DNA of 64,000 nt from JAWXBK01 sp034439975 (GTDB taxonomy: Bacteria; Pseudomonadota; Alphaproteobacteria; Dongiales; Dongiaceae), in assembly GCA_034439975.1 (NCBI GenBank), contig JAWXBK010000003.1, forward strand, positions 50,599 through 114,598, read 5' to 3'. The notes beneath the pieces were generated by a model, which saw only the letters and a program-made list of their open reading frames with translations, made no database searches and had not been told where the DNA came from. This document shows, piece after piece, positions 1 through 7,815 of this stretch. Each line of letters starts with the position of its first letter. Position 1 is the stretch's first letter. The position numbers were made by a program, and so were the translations under genes.

Positions 1-74
1 TTTAGGAACCATCAAGGTTATTATATGCTGATATTGTAGTTTATACACAAATTCAGTAACTTATCCGGACCTAT

Positions 75-97
75 GTCTGAACTGGTGGGTATCAGAC
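75..97. promoter_or_regulatory. Inverted repeat upstream of the first Lrp-type regulator
   Basis: A perfect 6-bp inverted repeat, GTCTGA-N11-TCAGAC, lies about 90 bp before the regulator's start, downstream of an AT-rich stretch (1-60) that would suit a promoter. It could be an operator for the adjacent Lrp/AsnC protein (autoregulation) or an RNA hairpin. Only the symmetry is seen; the function is inferred. Confidence 0.35.
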
Positions 98-184
98 CTG
101 CGAGCTTGGGCCGGGTGCCGCGGCCAGCAGGGCCATGCGAGAATGCGGAGTCGCCCGCCAGCCCGATGTTTGGAGGATGAATCC

Positions 185-724
185 GTGCCGGATGCCAATC
201 TCAAGCTGTCGGTTGCCTCGGTTTCGGCAGCGCCCTCGGAGGGCGAGCGCTTTGCGCTCGACGAGATCGACCGCACTATTCTTCGGCTGCTGCAGGATGA
301 CGGGCGACGGCAGTACGGATCGATTGCGCGCGAACTCGGCGTTTCAGACGGAACGGTCCGCAATCGCATCATGCAGATGCTCGATGCCGGGGTGTTCCGC
401 ATCTTTGCAGTCGCCGATCCGGTCAAGCTCGGCTATGAAGGCTACGCGATGCTGCTGATCCGGCTTGCGGCGGGCGCGGATCCCGACGAAGTCGGCGCAC
501 ATTTCCAGAATCTTTCCAACGTCACCTTCGTGACATCGACTGCCGGGCAATATTCGCTGTTGGTCGAGGTCGTGGTCGAATCGCCGCAGGCGCTCCATGA
601 TTTTTTGCGCCTCCAATGCCATAGCCGCAAGGATATCGCCCAGGTGGAACCGCTGATCGGGTTGAAAATGTACAAAAATGCCGTGCAGTGGAGCATTCCC
701 GCCGCGTCGTCCAGGGGCGCATAG
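185..724 (+). CDS. Lrp/AsnC family transcriptional regulator (paralogue 1)
   Basis: This is a leucine-responsive-type DNA-binding regulator. An N-terminal helix-turn-helix begins LDEIDRTILRLLQDDGR and runs through SDGTVRNRI. An RAM/AsnC ligand-binding domain follows, with the usual GQYSLLVEVV strand and a C-terminal LIGLKMYK. I chose the GTG at 185 because a strong GGAGG (172-176) sits 8 nt upstream. An ATG at 143 would add 14 residues but has no comparable site. The length from GTG is 179 aa, near the family norm. The next gene begins immediately after the stop, so the two are probably cotranscribed. The protein is similar to the regulators at 4464 and 7816 in this window, suggesting local duplication. 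Its ligand cannot be read from sequence. Confidence 0.88.
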   Translation: MPDANLKLSVASVSAAPSEGERFALDEIDRTILRLLQDDGRRQYGSIARELGVSDGTVRNRIMQMLDAGVFRIFAVADPVKLGYEGYAMLLIRLAAGADPDEVGAHFQNLSNVTFVTSTAGQYSLLVEVVVESPQALHDFLRLQCHSRKDIAQVEPLIGLKMYKNAVQWSIPAASSRGA

Positions 725-1585
725 ATGCCCATCCTCGAAGTCTTTCAATCGCTCTGGGCGATGGAGCGGCGACGTCCCGATGGCAAGGAATGGTCGCTCG
801 ACGAGAAGGTCGAGATGATCGCCGAAGCCGGCTATGACGGGATCGATGTCGTCCATGGCGATCCGAATGGCAAGGGAATCGAGAAGCTGCTGGCGCGCTT
901 CGGGCTGGCCGCGACCATCACCGCCTTCCCCAAGAGCATCGGCGATCTGAAACCTGCAATCGCGCAGGCCAAGGATTTCGGCGTCCGGCATCTGAACATC
1001 ATTGGCCAGGTTTTTCCCTTTACCGTCGCCGAGGGTGCACACTTCGTGAATGGCTGGCTCGATCTCTGCGAGCGCGCCGATATGCCGGTCACGATCGAGA
1101 CCCATCGCGACTGCCTGACGACCGACATGCTCTATACGTTGCAGTTGATGGAGGCGGTGCCGCAGATGCGGCTCTGCGCCGATCTCTCGCATTTCGTGGT
1201 CGGGAGGGAATTCTCCTGGCCGATCAGCGACACCGTCCATAACCAGATCCAGAGCGTGCTCGACCGCGCCGATGCCTTTCAGGGGCGTGTCGCCTCGCGC
1301 GAGCAAGTTCAGATCCAGATTTCGTTCCCGCATCATCGCGACTGGTTTGAACTGTTCCAGCTCTGGTGGCGGCGCGGTTTCATCTCCTGGCGCGGTCGCG
1401 CCAGCCCGACCGACCGGCTGAATTTTCTCTGCGAGCTGGGCCCCAAGGAGTATGCGATTACCGGCGCCGACGGGTATGAGCTCTCCGATCGCTGGCAGGA
1501 GGCGCTGGCAATCAAGGAGCGCGTGCGCGCGATCTGGTCGGAACTCGATGCCGAGGGCGACGGCGCGCGCGCGACGCGGCCCTAG
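725..1585 (+). CDS. Sugar phosphate isomerase/epimerase-like TIM-barrel protein
   Basis: The 286-aa protein has the pattern of the xylose-isomerase-like TIM-barrel superfamily. An N-terminal strand is followed by DEKVEMIAEAGYDGIDVV, then repeated strand-helix units. Candidate metal ligands lie on barrel strands: the Glu of TIETHRD (about residue 123) and the Asp of LCADLSHF (about residue 157). Family members isomerise or epimerise sugars or hydroxy-acids, usually with Mn or Zn. The start abuts the stop of the upstream Lrp-type regulator with no gap, so it is probably translationally coupled and under that regulator. The substrate is not recognisable. Confidence 0.75.
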   Translation: MPILEVFQSLWAMERRRPDGKEWSLDEKVEMIAEAGYDGIDVVHGDPNGKGIEKLLARFGLAATITAFPKSIGDLKPAIAQAKDFGVRHLNIIGQVFPFTVAEGAHFVNGWLDLCERADMPVTIETHRDCLTTDMLYTLQLMEAVPQMRLCADLSHFVVGREFSWPISDTVHNQIQSVLDRADAFQGRVASREQVQIQISFPHHRDWFELFQLWWRRGFISWRGRASPTDRLNFLCELGPKEYAITGADGYELSDRWQEALAIKERVRAIWSELDAEGDGARATRP

Positions 1586-1607
1586 TCTCCCGGCTGTCAA
1601 ACCGGCG

Positions 1608-2528
1608 TCAGTCCGCCGGCGTGCGTCCTTCCTCGCTGAAGAATTCGCGCGCGAATGCCAGAAAGGCTAGTGCCGCCGGCCGCAACCGATGATCCGCGAG
1701 ATGTACGCCGGCGACCCGCGCGGGCTGCAGCGAATCGCTGAGCGCGACCGCCTTCGTCCGCTTGCCGTCATAGGTGGTCGACGTGCGCGAGGGATGATTG
1801 AGGACCGAATAACCGAGCCCGTTGCCGACGAAGCTGCGCACGGCTTCGACCGAGGTGGTGCGGTAGCGCATGTTCGGCATCAGCCGCAGCGCCCCGAAGA
1901 TCGCCGCGAAATAATCGCGACTGATCGGCAGATCGAGCAGCACGCAGGGCTCGGCATGAATGTCGCGCAATGAGATCGCGGTCCGTCGCGCGAGCCGATG
2001 ACCGGCCGGCAGAAGCACATAAGGCGGCAAGGTGAGCAGCGGTTCGACGGTAAAGCGGCGCGGCAGCATCAGATCGTAGGTGAGCGCCACCTCGATCTCG
2101 CCGTCGAGCATCCCGTTCTGCAAGGCCGCCTGATCGCCCTCGCGGAAGGCGAGTTCGATCTCGGGGTGGCGAGCCGTGAAACCGCTGATGATCCCGCCCA
2201 GATAGCGCGGCAGCAGATAGGTGAGGCAGCCGATCGACAGCGTCCCGCGCAACGCCTCGCCGACCCCGGCGAGATTGGCGGAGAAGTCGTTCGCCTGCGA
2301 AAGCAGCTTGCGCACCTCGCGCAGAACCTCGGTGCCGGCGGGGGTGAGGGCGACGCCGCGCGCATGCTGGCGCACGAACAGCTGGACGCCCAGCGAGCGC
2401 TCGAGCTGGGCGATCGCCAGCGAGATCGAAGGCTGCGACACGTTGAGTTCTCGCGCGGCCAGCGTGACATTGCCGCGTTCGGCCGCGGCCGCGAAGTAAC
2501 GCAGGGCCCGGAGCGAGACGTCGATCAA
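1608..2528 (-). CDS. LysR family transcriptional regulator
   Basis: This 306-aa protein has classic LTTR architecture. A winged helix-turn-helix occupies about residues 3-62 (LRALRYFAAAAERGNVTLAA, then NVSQPSISLAIAQLE) and a periplasmic-binding-fold effector domain runs from about residue 90 to the end. It is transcribed divergently from the HpaB-like flavin monooxygenase gene, with an AT-rich shared region that contains a dyad at 2549-2570. The arrangement suggests it controls that gene in response to an aromatic or related effector. The effector itself is not predictable from sequence. Confidence 0.9.
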   Translation of the reverse strand: MIDVSLRALRYFAAAAERGNVTLAARELNVSQPSISLAIAQLERSLGVQLFVRQHARGVALTPAGTEVLREVRKLLSQANDFSANLAGVGEALRGTLSIGCLTYLLPRYLGGIISGFTARHPEIELAFREGDQAALQNGMLDGEIEVALTYDLMLPRRFTVEPLLTLPPYVLLPAGHRLARRTAISLRDIHAEPCVLLDLPISRDYFAAIFGALRLMPNMRYRTTSVEAVRSFVGNGLGYSVLNHPSRTSTTYDGKRTKAVALSDSLQPARVAGVHLADHRLRPAALAFLAFAREFFSEEGRTPAD

Positions 2529-2548
2529 GATTCCTGATCCATTCTATT

Positions 2549-2570
2549 TGATAATTATATTTCTATATCA
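2549..2570. promoter_or_regulatory. AT-rich dyad in the divergent LysR / HpaB-like promoter region
   Basis: TGATA-N12-TATCA lies in an AT-rich island between the divergent LysR gene and the flavin monooxygenase gene, 20 bp from the regulator's start codon. LysR proteins bind interrupted dyads containing T-N11-A, so this is the natural operator candidate. The symmetry is seen; the assignment is inferred. Confidence 0.45.
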
Positions 2571-2664
2571 TGGCTCCGTTTGCAATCCTTGCCTTCGGCG
2601 CCCGGAGCGGAGCCAGCCGGCTCGCGGAACGAGCTCACGAGACCAGTCAGGGAACGAGGATTCG

Positions 2665-4170
2665 ATGCCGGAAGATGCAAGCGAGACGCGGGACCATCGC
2701 GAGTTCGTGGTCAACCGGGCGGTTCCACGGACCGGAGAACATCCCAATCTCCGCACCGGCGCGCAGTTTCGCGAGAGCCTGCGCGATGGACGGCATGTGA
2801 TCGTCAACGGCCGCGACGTCGCCGACGTTAGCACCGAGCCGACGCTCGGTCGCGGCGTCGACTGGCTCGCGCAGTATTTCGATGCGCAGCACGCGCCGGA
2901 CACGCAGGACCGGCTGACAACGATCGATCCGGAGACCGGTGAACGGATCTCGACCGCCTGGATGGTGCCGCGTTCGATCGCGGATCTCTGGCGCTACGAC
3001 GATCTGATCAAATGCAGTACGTCGATGACCTTCGGCAATTTCGGGCGGCCGGTCGATTACGGGCCGGTCAAGGCGATCTCGTTCGTCGCCTGGGATCATC
3101 TGATCCGGCAGGACGAACCCGAGGCGCATGACAAGATCATGAATTTCCTGCGCGTCGGCGCGCGGCACAATCTGGTCAGCGCCGATGTCATCATCGACGT
3201 GCAGGTCGACCGCAAGATGCCGATGGCGGAGCGGCCGAGCCGGCTGCGCGTCGTCGAGGAACGCAAGGACGGGATCGTCGTCTCCGGCGCGAAGGCCGGC
3301 AATTCGGTGATGGCACAGGGCAATATCGGCTCGATCTCGATGCCGCCGCCGGTGCCGGGCATGCCCGAAGAATGCATGTTCTGGGCGGCTATTCCCGCCA
3401 ACGCGCCGGGTCTCCGGCTGTTGCTGCGCGAGGCGACGACGACGGGAAACGAAGGGTCCGAGGATCATCCGCTCGATGCCTATGGCGAGGAATCGGACGG
3501 CATCCTGATCTTCGATCGCGTGTTCATCCCGTGGGAGTATGTCTTCAGCTATCGCAACCCGAAGATCTCGTCCGTCTACAATATCCTCGGGCAGTTCGCG
3601 TTCTGGAAGATCACGACGCGACTCTCTTATCGCGCGGAAATCTTCGCCGGCGTCGCCCAGCTCATCGTCGATGCGCTGGGCACCGATCACATCCCGGCCG
3701 TGCGCGCGATGGTCGCCGAGGTGATTCACTATGCCGCCACCTTGCGCGGCTTGATGACCGCCGCGGTCGAACGCGCGAAGCCGACCGAGAGCGGCGTGAT
3801 GCTGCCCGACCATGTGTTCGTGACCGCCGGCCGGCTGCATTCGATCGATTCCTATCCGCGCATCATGCAGATCCTGCGCGAATTGAGCGGGCAAGGGCTG
3901 ATCGGCCGGGTGCCGCAGGCGACATGGGATCGGCCCGATATCGGTCCGCTGCTCGATGCGTATCTGCCCGGGCACATGCTCTCGGCGCGCGACAAGAACC
4001 GGCTGTTCAACCTGGTCTGGGATATTTCCTGCAGCCCGAGCGCGATGCGGCTTGCTCTGTTCGAGAACATCAACGCCACACCGGCACCGGCCCTGCGCGA
4101 AGAACTCTATCGCGTGTACGACCGCAGCGCCGCGGTCACGGCGATCAAGCGCCGCGCCGGCATCGACTGA
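2665..4170 (+). CDS. 4-hydroxyphenylacetate 3-hydroxylase (HpaB) family flavin-dependent monooxygenase
   Basis: The 501-aa protein matches the HpaB/PvcC family of reduced-flavin-dependent monooxygenases with an acyl-CoA-dehydrogenase-like fold. It shows the N-terminal RTGAQFRESLRDGRHV segment, a central flavin-binding region, and FDRVFIPWEYVF, a conserved family motif. Members ortho-hydroxylate phenols or related substrates using FADH2 from a partner reductase. No reductase gene is adjacent. I chose the ATG at 2665, which has GGAACGAGGA upstream. An in-frame start at 2548 would run through the divergent promoter and is unlikely. The gene is divergent from a LysR regulator, which probably controls it. 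The exact substrate is unknown. Confidence 0.82.
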   Translation: MPEDASETRDHREFVVNRAVPRTGEHPNLRTGAQFRESLRDGRHVIVNGRDVADVSTEPTLGRGVDWLAQYFDAQHAPDTQDRLTTIDPETGERISTAWMVPRSIADLWRYDDLIKCSTSMTFGNFGRPVDYGPVKAISFVAWDHLIRQDEPEAHDKIMNFLRVGARHNLVSADVIIDVQVDRKMPMAERPSRLRVVEERKDGIVVSGAKAGNSVMAQGNIGSISMPPPVPGMPEECMFWAAIPANAPGLRLLLREATTTGNEGSEDHPLDAYGEESDGILIFDRVFIPWEYVFSYRNPKISSVYNILGQFAFWKITTRLSYRAEIFAGVAQLIVDALGTDHIPAVRAMVAEVIHYAATLRGLMTAAVERAKPTESGVMLPDHVFVTAGRLHSIDSYPRIMQILRELSGQGLIGRVPQATWDRPDIGPLLDAYLPGHMLSARDKNRLFNLVWDISCSPSAMRLALFENINATPAPALREELYRVYDRSAAVTAIKRRAGID

Positions 4171-4408
4171 CACCACCCCGTTTTCCTTAATCTCCAACCC
4201 GAAGACAGATGCGGCCGCTCTTCCGGACCGCCTTTCTGCGCGCGTCGCCGCCAGACCCGATAGGCGAGCCCACTCGTCCGGTGTCCAAGCCTTTTGGACG
4301 AATTGCTTGTTCCGCAACGGATTAGATAGTTTTGCTGAAAATGTAGCTCTGGAGAGAGTTCCATATTGACTTAGGCATCTATCTCGGCAGAATCTTGCGG
4401 AATAAGTA

Positions 4409-4446
4409 GGCGTCCTCCCGAGGGATTCCGCCATTTTCCGGACGCC
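4409..4446 (+). other. Stem-loop in the leader of the second Lrp-type regulator
   Basis: The 293-bp gap between 4171 and 4463 contains no gene. It holds GGCGTCC...GGACGCC, a perfect 7-bp pair enclosing a smaller CTCCCGAGGGA hairpin, ending about 18 nt before the ATG. A second hairpin, GTCCAA-N5-TTGGAC, lies at 4283-4299. These could form a structured leader or operators. I recognise no known riboswitch class. Confidence 0.3.
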
Positions 4447-4463
4447 AAAGCGCGGGGCAAAGC

Positions 4464-5045
4464 ATGGCAGAGAGCAGCGAGAAATCGGGGGCAGGGCGTC
4501 GCCGCAAGCGCGCGCCGGGCGCACCCGCCGATGTCGAGGCGCGCTCCGAGGCGCGCTCCGATCTGCCGCGGTCGGCCGTGCTCGCCTCGCCGACCGACGA
4601 ACTCAACCAGGCGATCGTGCGCCTGCTGCAGGACGACGGGCGGCTGCCGTTCAAGGATATCGCCGATGCGCTCGATGTGTCGGAAGGCACGGTGCGCAAT
4701 CGCGTCAACTGGATGAAGGCATCCGGCATGTTGCGGATCGTCGCGATCGCCGATCCAACCTCGATCAACTACACCGCCGACGCGATGATCGGCATCAAGG
4801 TCGCACCGGGCAGTACGCCGAAGCGCCTGGCTGAACGGCTCGTGCCGCATCCTGAGGTCGTCTACATCATCTGGGTGTCCGGCCGTTACGATCTGCTGGT
4901 CGAGATCGTTGCCGACTCGCGCGACCAGTTTATGACCTTCCTCGAGCGCCATTGCTACGATCAGAGCGACATCGCCTCGGTCGAGGTGATGACCGGCCTC
5001 ACCATGTACAAAAACCAGTTCCTGCTGAAACGCGCACTCGCCTGA
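4464..5045 (+). CDS. Lrp/AsnC family transcriptional regulator (paralogue 2)
   Basis: This 193-aa Lrp-type regulator resembles those at 185 and 7816. It has an HTH with LNQAIVRLLQDDGRLPF and SEGTVRNRV, then an AsnC ligand domain with GRYDLLVEIVA and a C-terminal GLTMYKNQ. A basic, low-complexity N-terminal extension of about 45 residues precedes the HTH and contains a 12-bp tandem DNA duplication (4536-4559) encoding EARSEARS. The extension may be disordered, or translation may start further in. The glutamine-synthetase-like gene follows on the same strand after 72 bp and is the likely target. Confidence 0.87.
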   Translation: MAESSEKSGAGRRRKRAPGAPADVEARSEARSDLPRSAVLASPTDELNQAIVRLLQDDGRLPFKDIADALDVSEGTVRNRVNWMKASGMLRIVAIADPTSINYTADAMIGIKVAPGSTPKRLAERLVPHPEVVYIIWVSGRYDLLVEIVADSRDQFMTFLERHCYDQSDIASVEVMTGLTMYKNQFLLKRALA

Positions 5046-5070
5046 GCGCGCTCGTCTGAGCGCGCTCGTC
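5043..5070 (+). repeat. 14-bp perfect tandem duplication at the stop codon of Lrp paralogue 2
   Basis: TGAGCGCGCTCGTC occurs twice in tandem, starting at the TGA stop itself. Because 14 is not a multiple of 3, it looks like a recent slippage duplication just outside the reading frame. No function is implied. Confidence 0.6.
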
Positions 5071-5117
5071 CTGACCATCCGAACGAATTTGAATTAGAAG
5101 CCTGGGAGGAATATGCA

Positions 5118-6539
5118 ATGTCGTCAAAAGACCCGCAAAATCTGGCCGAATCGCTGCCCGACAAGGAACGGGTGAAAGAGGCCAAAGCGAAACTCGTCGA
5201 GGCCGGCGTGAAGTATGTTTACTCATGCTGGATCGATCTTCTCGGTATTCCGAAGACCAAGCCGGTGCCGATCGAGGATTTCGAATTGCTGTGCGCCGGC
5301 AAGGGGCCGCAATTCGCCGTCCATTCCGTGTCGTTTGTGCCAGAGCTGGGTGCGTCAGACTCGGATCAGATTCCGGTGCCGGATCTCGATACGCTGGTGA
5401 TCTGCCCGTGGGACCGCAAGGCCGCGTGGATGTTCGCGGATCTCTGGTGGGAAGATAAGCCCTACTACAACTGCCCGCGCCAGATCCTGAAGCGCATCGT
5501 GCGCGACGCGGCGAAGGCGGGCTATGCCTGCTATGCCGGGGTCGAGCCCGAGTTCATCGTGATGCGCTGGGAAAACGGCCAGCCGGTCAAGGCATTCGAC
5601 GACGATCCGCGCGAGCCGGGCGCGCTGCGCCCACGCCGCCAGGCCTTCGGTTACGACATCGAATACTCGGTCAACTCGATGGGTTTTCTCGGCGACTGCA
5701 TCGACATTCTCCAGCAGCTTGGCTGGGGCATGCATGACGTGGTCTGTGAAGGCGCCTATTCGCAGTTCGAACTCGATTTCCATTACACCCACGTGCTCGA
5801 AATGGCCGACCGCTTTGCGTTCCTGCGCGTTCTCCTGAAGGAGATCGCGAAGAAGCACGGGCTGTTCATCACCTATATGCCGAAGCCGACCACCGGCGAC
5901 TGGCGTTCGGGTGCGCATATGAACACTTCGCTGCAGCCGGCCGACAAGAAGGGCACCAATCTGTTCGGGAGCAGCGAGAAGGGCTGGGCCGACGAGACCT
6001 ATCAGGCAGTCGGCGGATTGCTGAAGCATGGCGGCGCGATTACCGCACTCGCCTGCTCGACGGTGAATTCCTATAACGGGCTCGTGCCCCGCGTCGGCGG
6101 CTTCGAGGGCGGCACCGTCACCTGGGCTCCGACTCAAATGACCTATGGCAATAACAACCGTTCGGCCATGCTCCGTCTGCCGCAGACCCGCTACTGCATC
6201 GAAAACCGCGCTGCGGATATGTGCATGAACCCGTATCTCTCGCTCGGCCTGACGACGGCGGCCATGGTCGACGGCGTCGTGAACAAGATCGATCCGGGCA
6301 AGCCGTTCAATCGCGATCTCTATTCGATGACCGACGAAGAGATCAAGGCGGCGGGCATCAAGCGACTGCCACGCAACCTGCTGGAGGCCTGCGAAATCCT
6401 GAAGCAGAGCGAGTTCGCGCGCAAGACGCTCGGCGACAAGATCATTCACTCGTACTTGCGCTATAAGATGGACGAGTGGGAGCGCTACCATCAGGCCGTG
6501 ACCGACTGGGAGGTGCGCGAGTATCTGCGCCTCTATTAG
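5118..6539 (+). CDS. Type III glutamine synthetase-like ligase (GlnT / gamma-glutamylmethylamide synthetase type)
   Basis: The 473-aa protein is in the glutamine synthetase superfamily. It has an N-terminal beta-grasp-like part (YSCWIDLLGIPKTKPV), the first metal-binding Glu pair in GVEPEFIV (143-145), a second Glu-containing strand (SQFELDFHY), SGAHMNTS in place of the canonical SGxHxH/N motif, and a downstream Arg-rich NNNRSAMLRLPQTRY. Relatives of this length include type III glutamate-ammonia ligase (GlnT) and gamma-glutamylmethylamide synthetase. They make glutamine or gamma-glutamyl-amides from glutamate, ATP and ammonia or methylamine. The two cannot be told apart here. Its closeness to a predicted guanidine hydrolase locus makes an amine-scavenging role plausible. 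A GGGAGGA site precedes the ATG. Confidence 0.85.
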   Translation: MSSKDPQNLAESLPDKERVKEAKAKLVEAGVKYVYSCWIDLLGIPKTKPVPIEDFELLCAGKGPQFAVHSVSFVPELGASDSDQIPVPDLDTLVICPWDRKAAWMFADLWWEDKPYYNCPRQILKRIVRDAAKAGYACYAGVEPEFIVMRWENGQPVKAFDDDPREPGALRPRRQAFGYDIEYSVNSMGFLGDCIDILQQLGWGMHDVVCEGAYSQFELDFHYTHVLEMADRFAFLRVLLKEIAKKHGLFITYMPKPTTGDWRSGAHMNTSLQPADKKGTNLFGSSEKGWADETYQAVGGLLKHGGAITALACSTVNSYNGLVPRVGGFEGGTVTWAPTQMTYGNNNRSAMLRLPQTRYCIENRAADMCMNPYLSLGLTTAAMVDGVVNKIDPGKPFNRDLYSMTDEEIKAAGIKRLPRNLLEACEILKQSEFARKTLGDKIIHSYLRYKMDEWERYHQAVTDWEVREYLRLY

Positions 6540-6578
6540 TCCGGGTATTGGTCCGGATCTGGGGCCGAGGAGGGCCGG

Positions 6579-7592
6579 ATGACGGCGGATTACGAGGTCT
6601 TTTCGCTGGGTCGCGTCACGCTGCAGAGCGGCGTGACGCTGCCCGATTTGAGACTCGCTTATAAGACCTATGGCGAGATCAACGCGCGCAAAGACAACGT
6701 GGTCGTGCTGCCGACCTTCTACACCGGCACCCATGTTCGCAATGAAGCCTATTTCGGGCCGGGTCGTGCGATCGATCCGGCCCGCCACTTCATCGTCGCG
6801 CCGAACACGTTCGGCAACGGCCTCTCATCGTCGCCGAGCAACATGCCGGCTCCGTTCGACGGGCCGCGCTTTCCGAACGTCACGCATTTCGACAACGTCG
6901 CCTGCCAGCATCGCCTGCTGACCGAGCGCTTCGGCATCGAGCGGATCGCGCTGGTTGCCGGCTGGTCGATGGGTGGCAGCCAGTCCTATCAATGGGCCGC
7001 GCAATATCCCGACATGGTCGGCGGGATTGTGCCGTTCTGCGCGTCAGCTCGCGTCTCGCCGCATAATTATGTGTTCCTCGCCGGGGTCAAGGCGGCGCTC
7101 ACCGCCGATGGCGACTGGAATGGCGGCAACTATACGAAACCACCGGAGCGCGGTCTGCGCGCCTTTGGCCGCGCCTATTGCGGTTGGGTGTTCTCGCAAC
7201 AATGGTTCCGCGAGCATCGCTATCGCGATCTCGGATTTGAGACTGTCGAGGCGCTGCTCGACGACTGGGAACAGGATCATTTGAACTGGGACGCCAACGA
7301 TCTGCTGGCCAAGATCTGGACCTGGCAGCATTGCGACATCAGCGCTAATGCGCGTTACGGCGGCGATTTCGAGCGTGCATTGGGAGCCATCCGCGCCCGT
7401 GCCATCCTCATCCCCTGCACCACCGACGTATATTTCCCGCCCGAAGACAACGAGATCGAACAACGCCACATGCCGAATGCAGAGTTTCGGCCGTTCGCGT
7501 CGATCTGGGGCCATGTGGTCGCATCGGGCCGGCGTGTGCCGGAGTTCCATCGCTTTCTCGACCAGGCGTTCGCGGATGCGCTCGGCACCTGA
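6579..7592 (+). CDS. Alpha/beta hydrolase of the homoserine O-acetyltransferase (MetX) family
   Basis: The 337-aa alpha/beta-fold protein carries the nucleophile elbow GWSMGG with Ser130. An acid follows in PCTTDVYFPPEDN and a His in SIWGHVVASG near the C terminus, the order expected for MetX-like acyltransferases and hydrolases. True MetX acetylates homoserine, but many members in catabolic clusters are plain hydrolases and no methionine genes lie nearby. It follows the GlnT-like gene by 39 bp and is probably in the same transcript. The substrate is unknown; an ester or amide hydrolase is equally possible. Confidence 0.78.
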   Translation: MTADYEVFSLGRVTLQSGVTLPDLRLAYKTYGEINARKDNVVVLPTFYTGTHVRNEAYFGPGRAIDPARHFIVAPNTFGNGLSSSPSNMPAPFDGPRFPNVTHFDNVACQHRLLTERFGIERIALVAGWSMGGSQSYQWAAQYPDMVGGIVPFCASARVSPHNYVFLAGVKAALTADGDWNGGNYTKPPERGLRAFGRAYCGWVFSQQWFREHRYRDLGFETVEALLDDWEQDHLNWDANDLLAKIWTWQHCDISANARYGGDFERALGAIRARAILIPCTTDVYFPPEDNEIEQRHMPNAEFRPFASIWGHVVASGRRVPEFHRFLDQAFADALGT

Positions 7593-7638
7593 CCCTTTGC
7601 CCGGGCTATGGGGACCACGCCGTCGTCGGCGATAGTAA

Positions 7639-7720
7639 CGAAATTCGTAGCAATCTTCGATCCAGTGAAGAATCCGGCAGCAGGCGGTTGACATGTCTGC
7701 GAATTCCGTAGAAACCTTCG
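7639..7720 (+). promoter_or_regulatory. Pair of direct 21-bp repeats upstream of Lrp paralogue 3
   Basis: Two 21-bp copies, at 7639-7659 and 7700-7720, match at 17 of 21 positions. Both begin CGAA, share CGTAG in the middle and end CTTCG. They are spaced 61 bp apart, close to six helical turns. A TTGACA (7688-7693) lies just before the second copy. Paired sites on one DNA face are typical for Lrp-family octamers, so these are good operator candidates for the regulator beginning at 7816. Confidence 0.5.
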
Positions 7721-7815
7721 TGAAAATCGCCGGCAGAAATGAAGCCGGACCGGGAGGCGAGAGTTTGAGAGACGTCTACGCTTTGGTGCCTCCCCACGAG
7801 GAGGAAGAAGTCGCC

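Noticed and set aside
2647..4524. A 625-codon minus-strand open frame over the HpaB-like gene
   Set aside because: Low-complexity shadow of a clear enzyme gene; its N terminus would cross an Lrp gene start.
6579..7592. Homoserine O-acetyltransferase of methionine synthesis
   Set aside because: The fold fits, but no methionine genes are nearby and the context is catabolic, so I kept a general hydrolase/acyltransferase call.
7593..7815. Guanidine riboswitch (ykkC-type) upstream of the transport operon
   Set aside because: I looked for conserved ykkC core elements here and upstream of the binding proteins and hypB and did not recognise any; direct repeats explain the region better.
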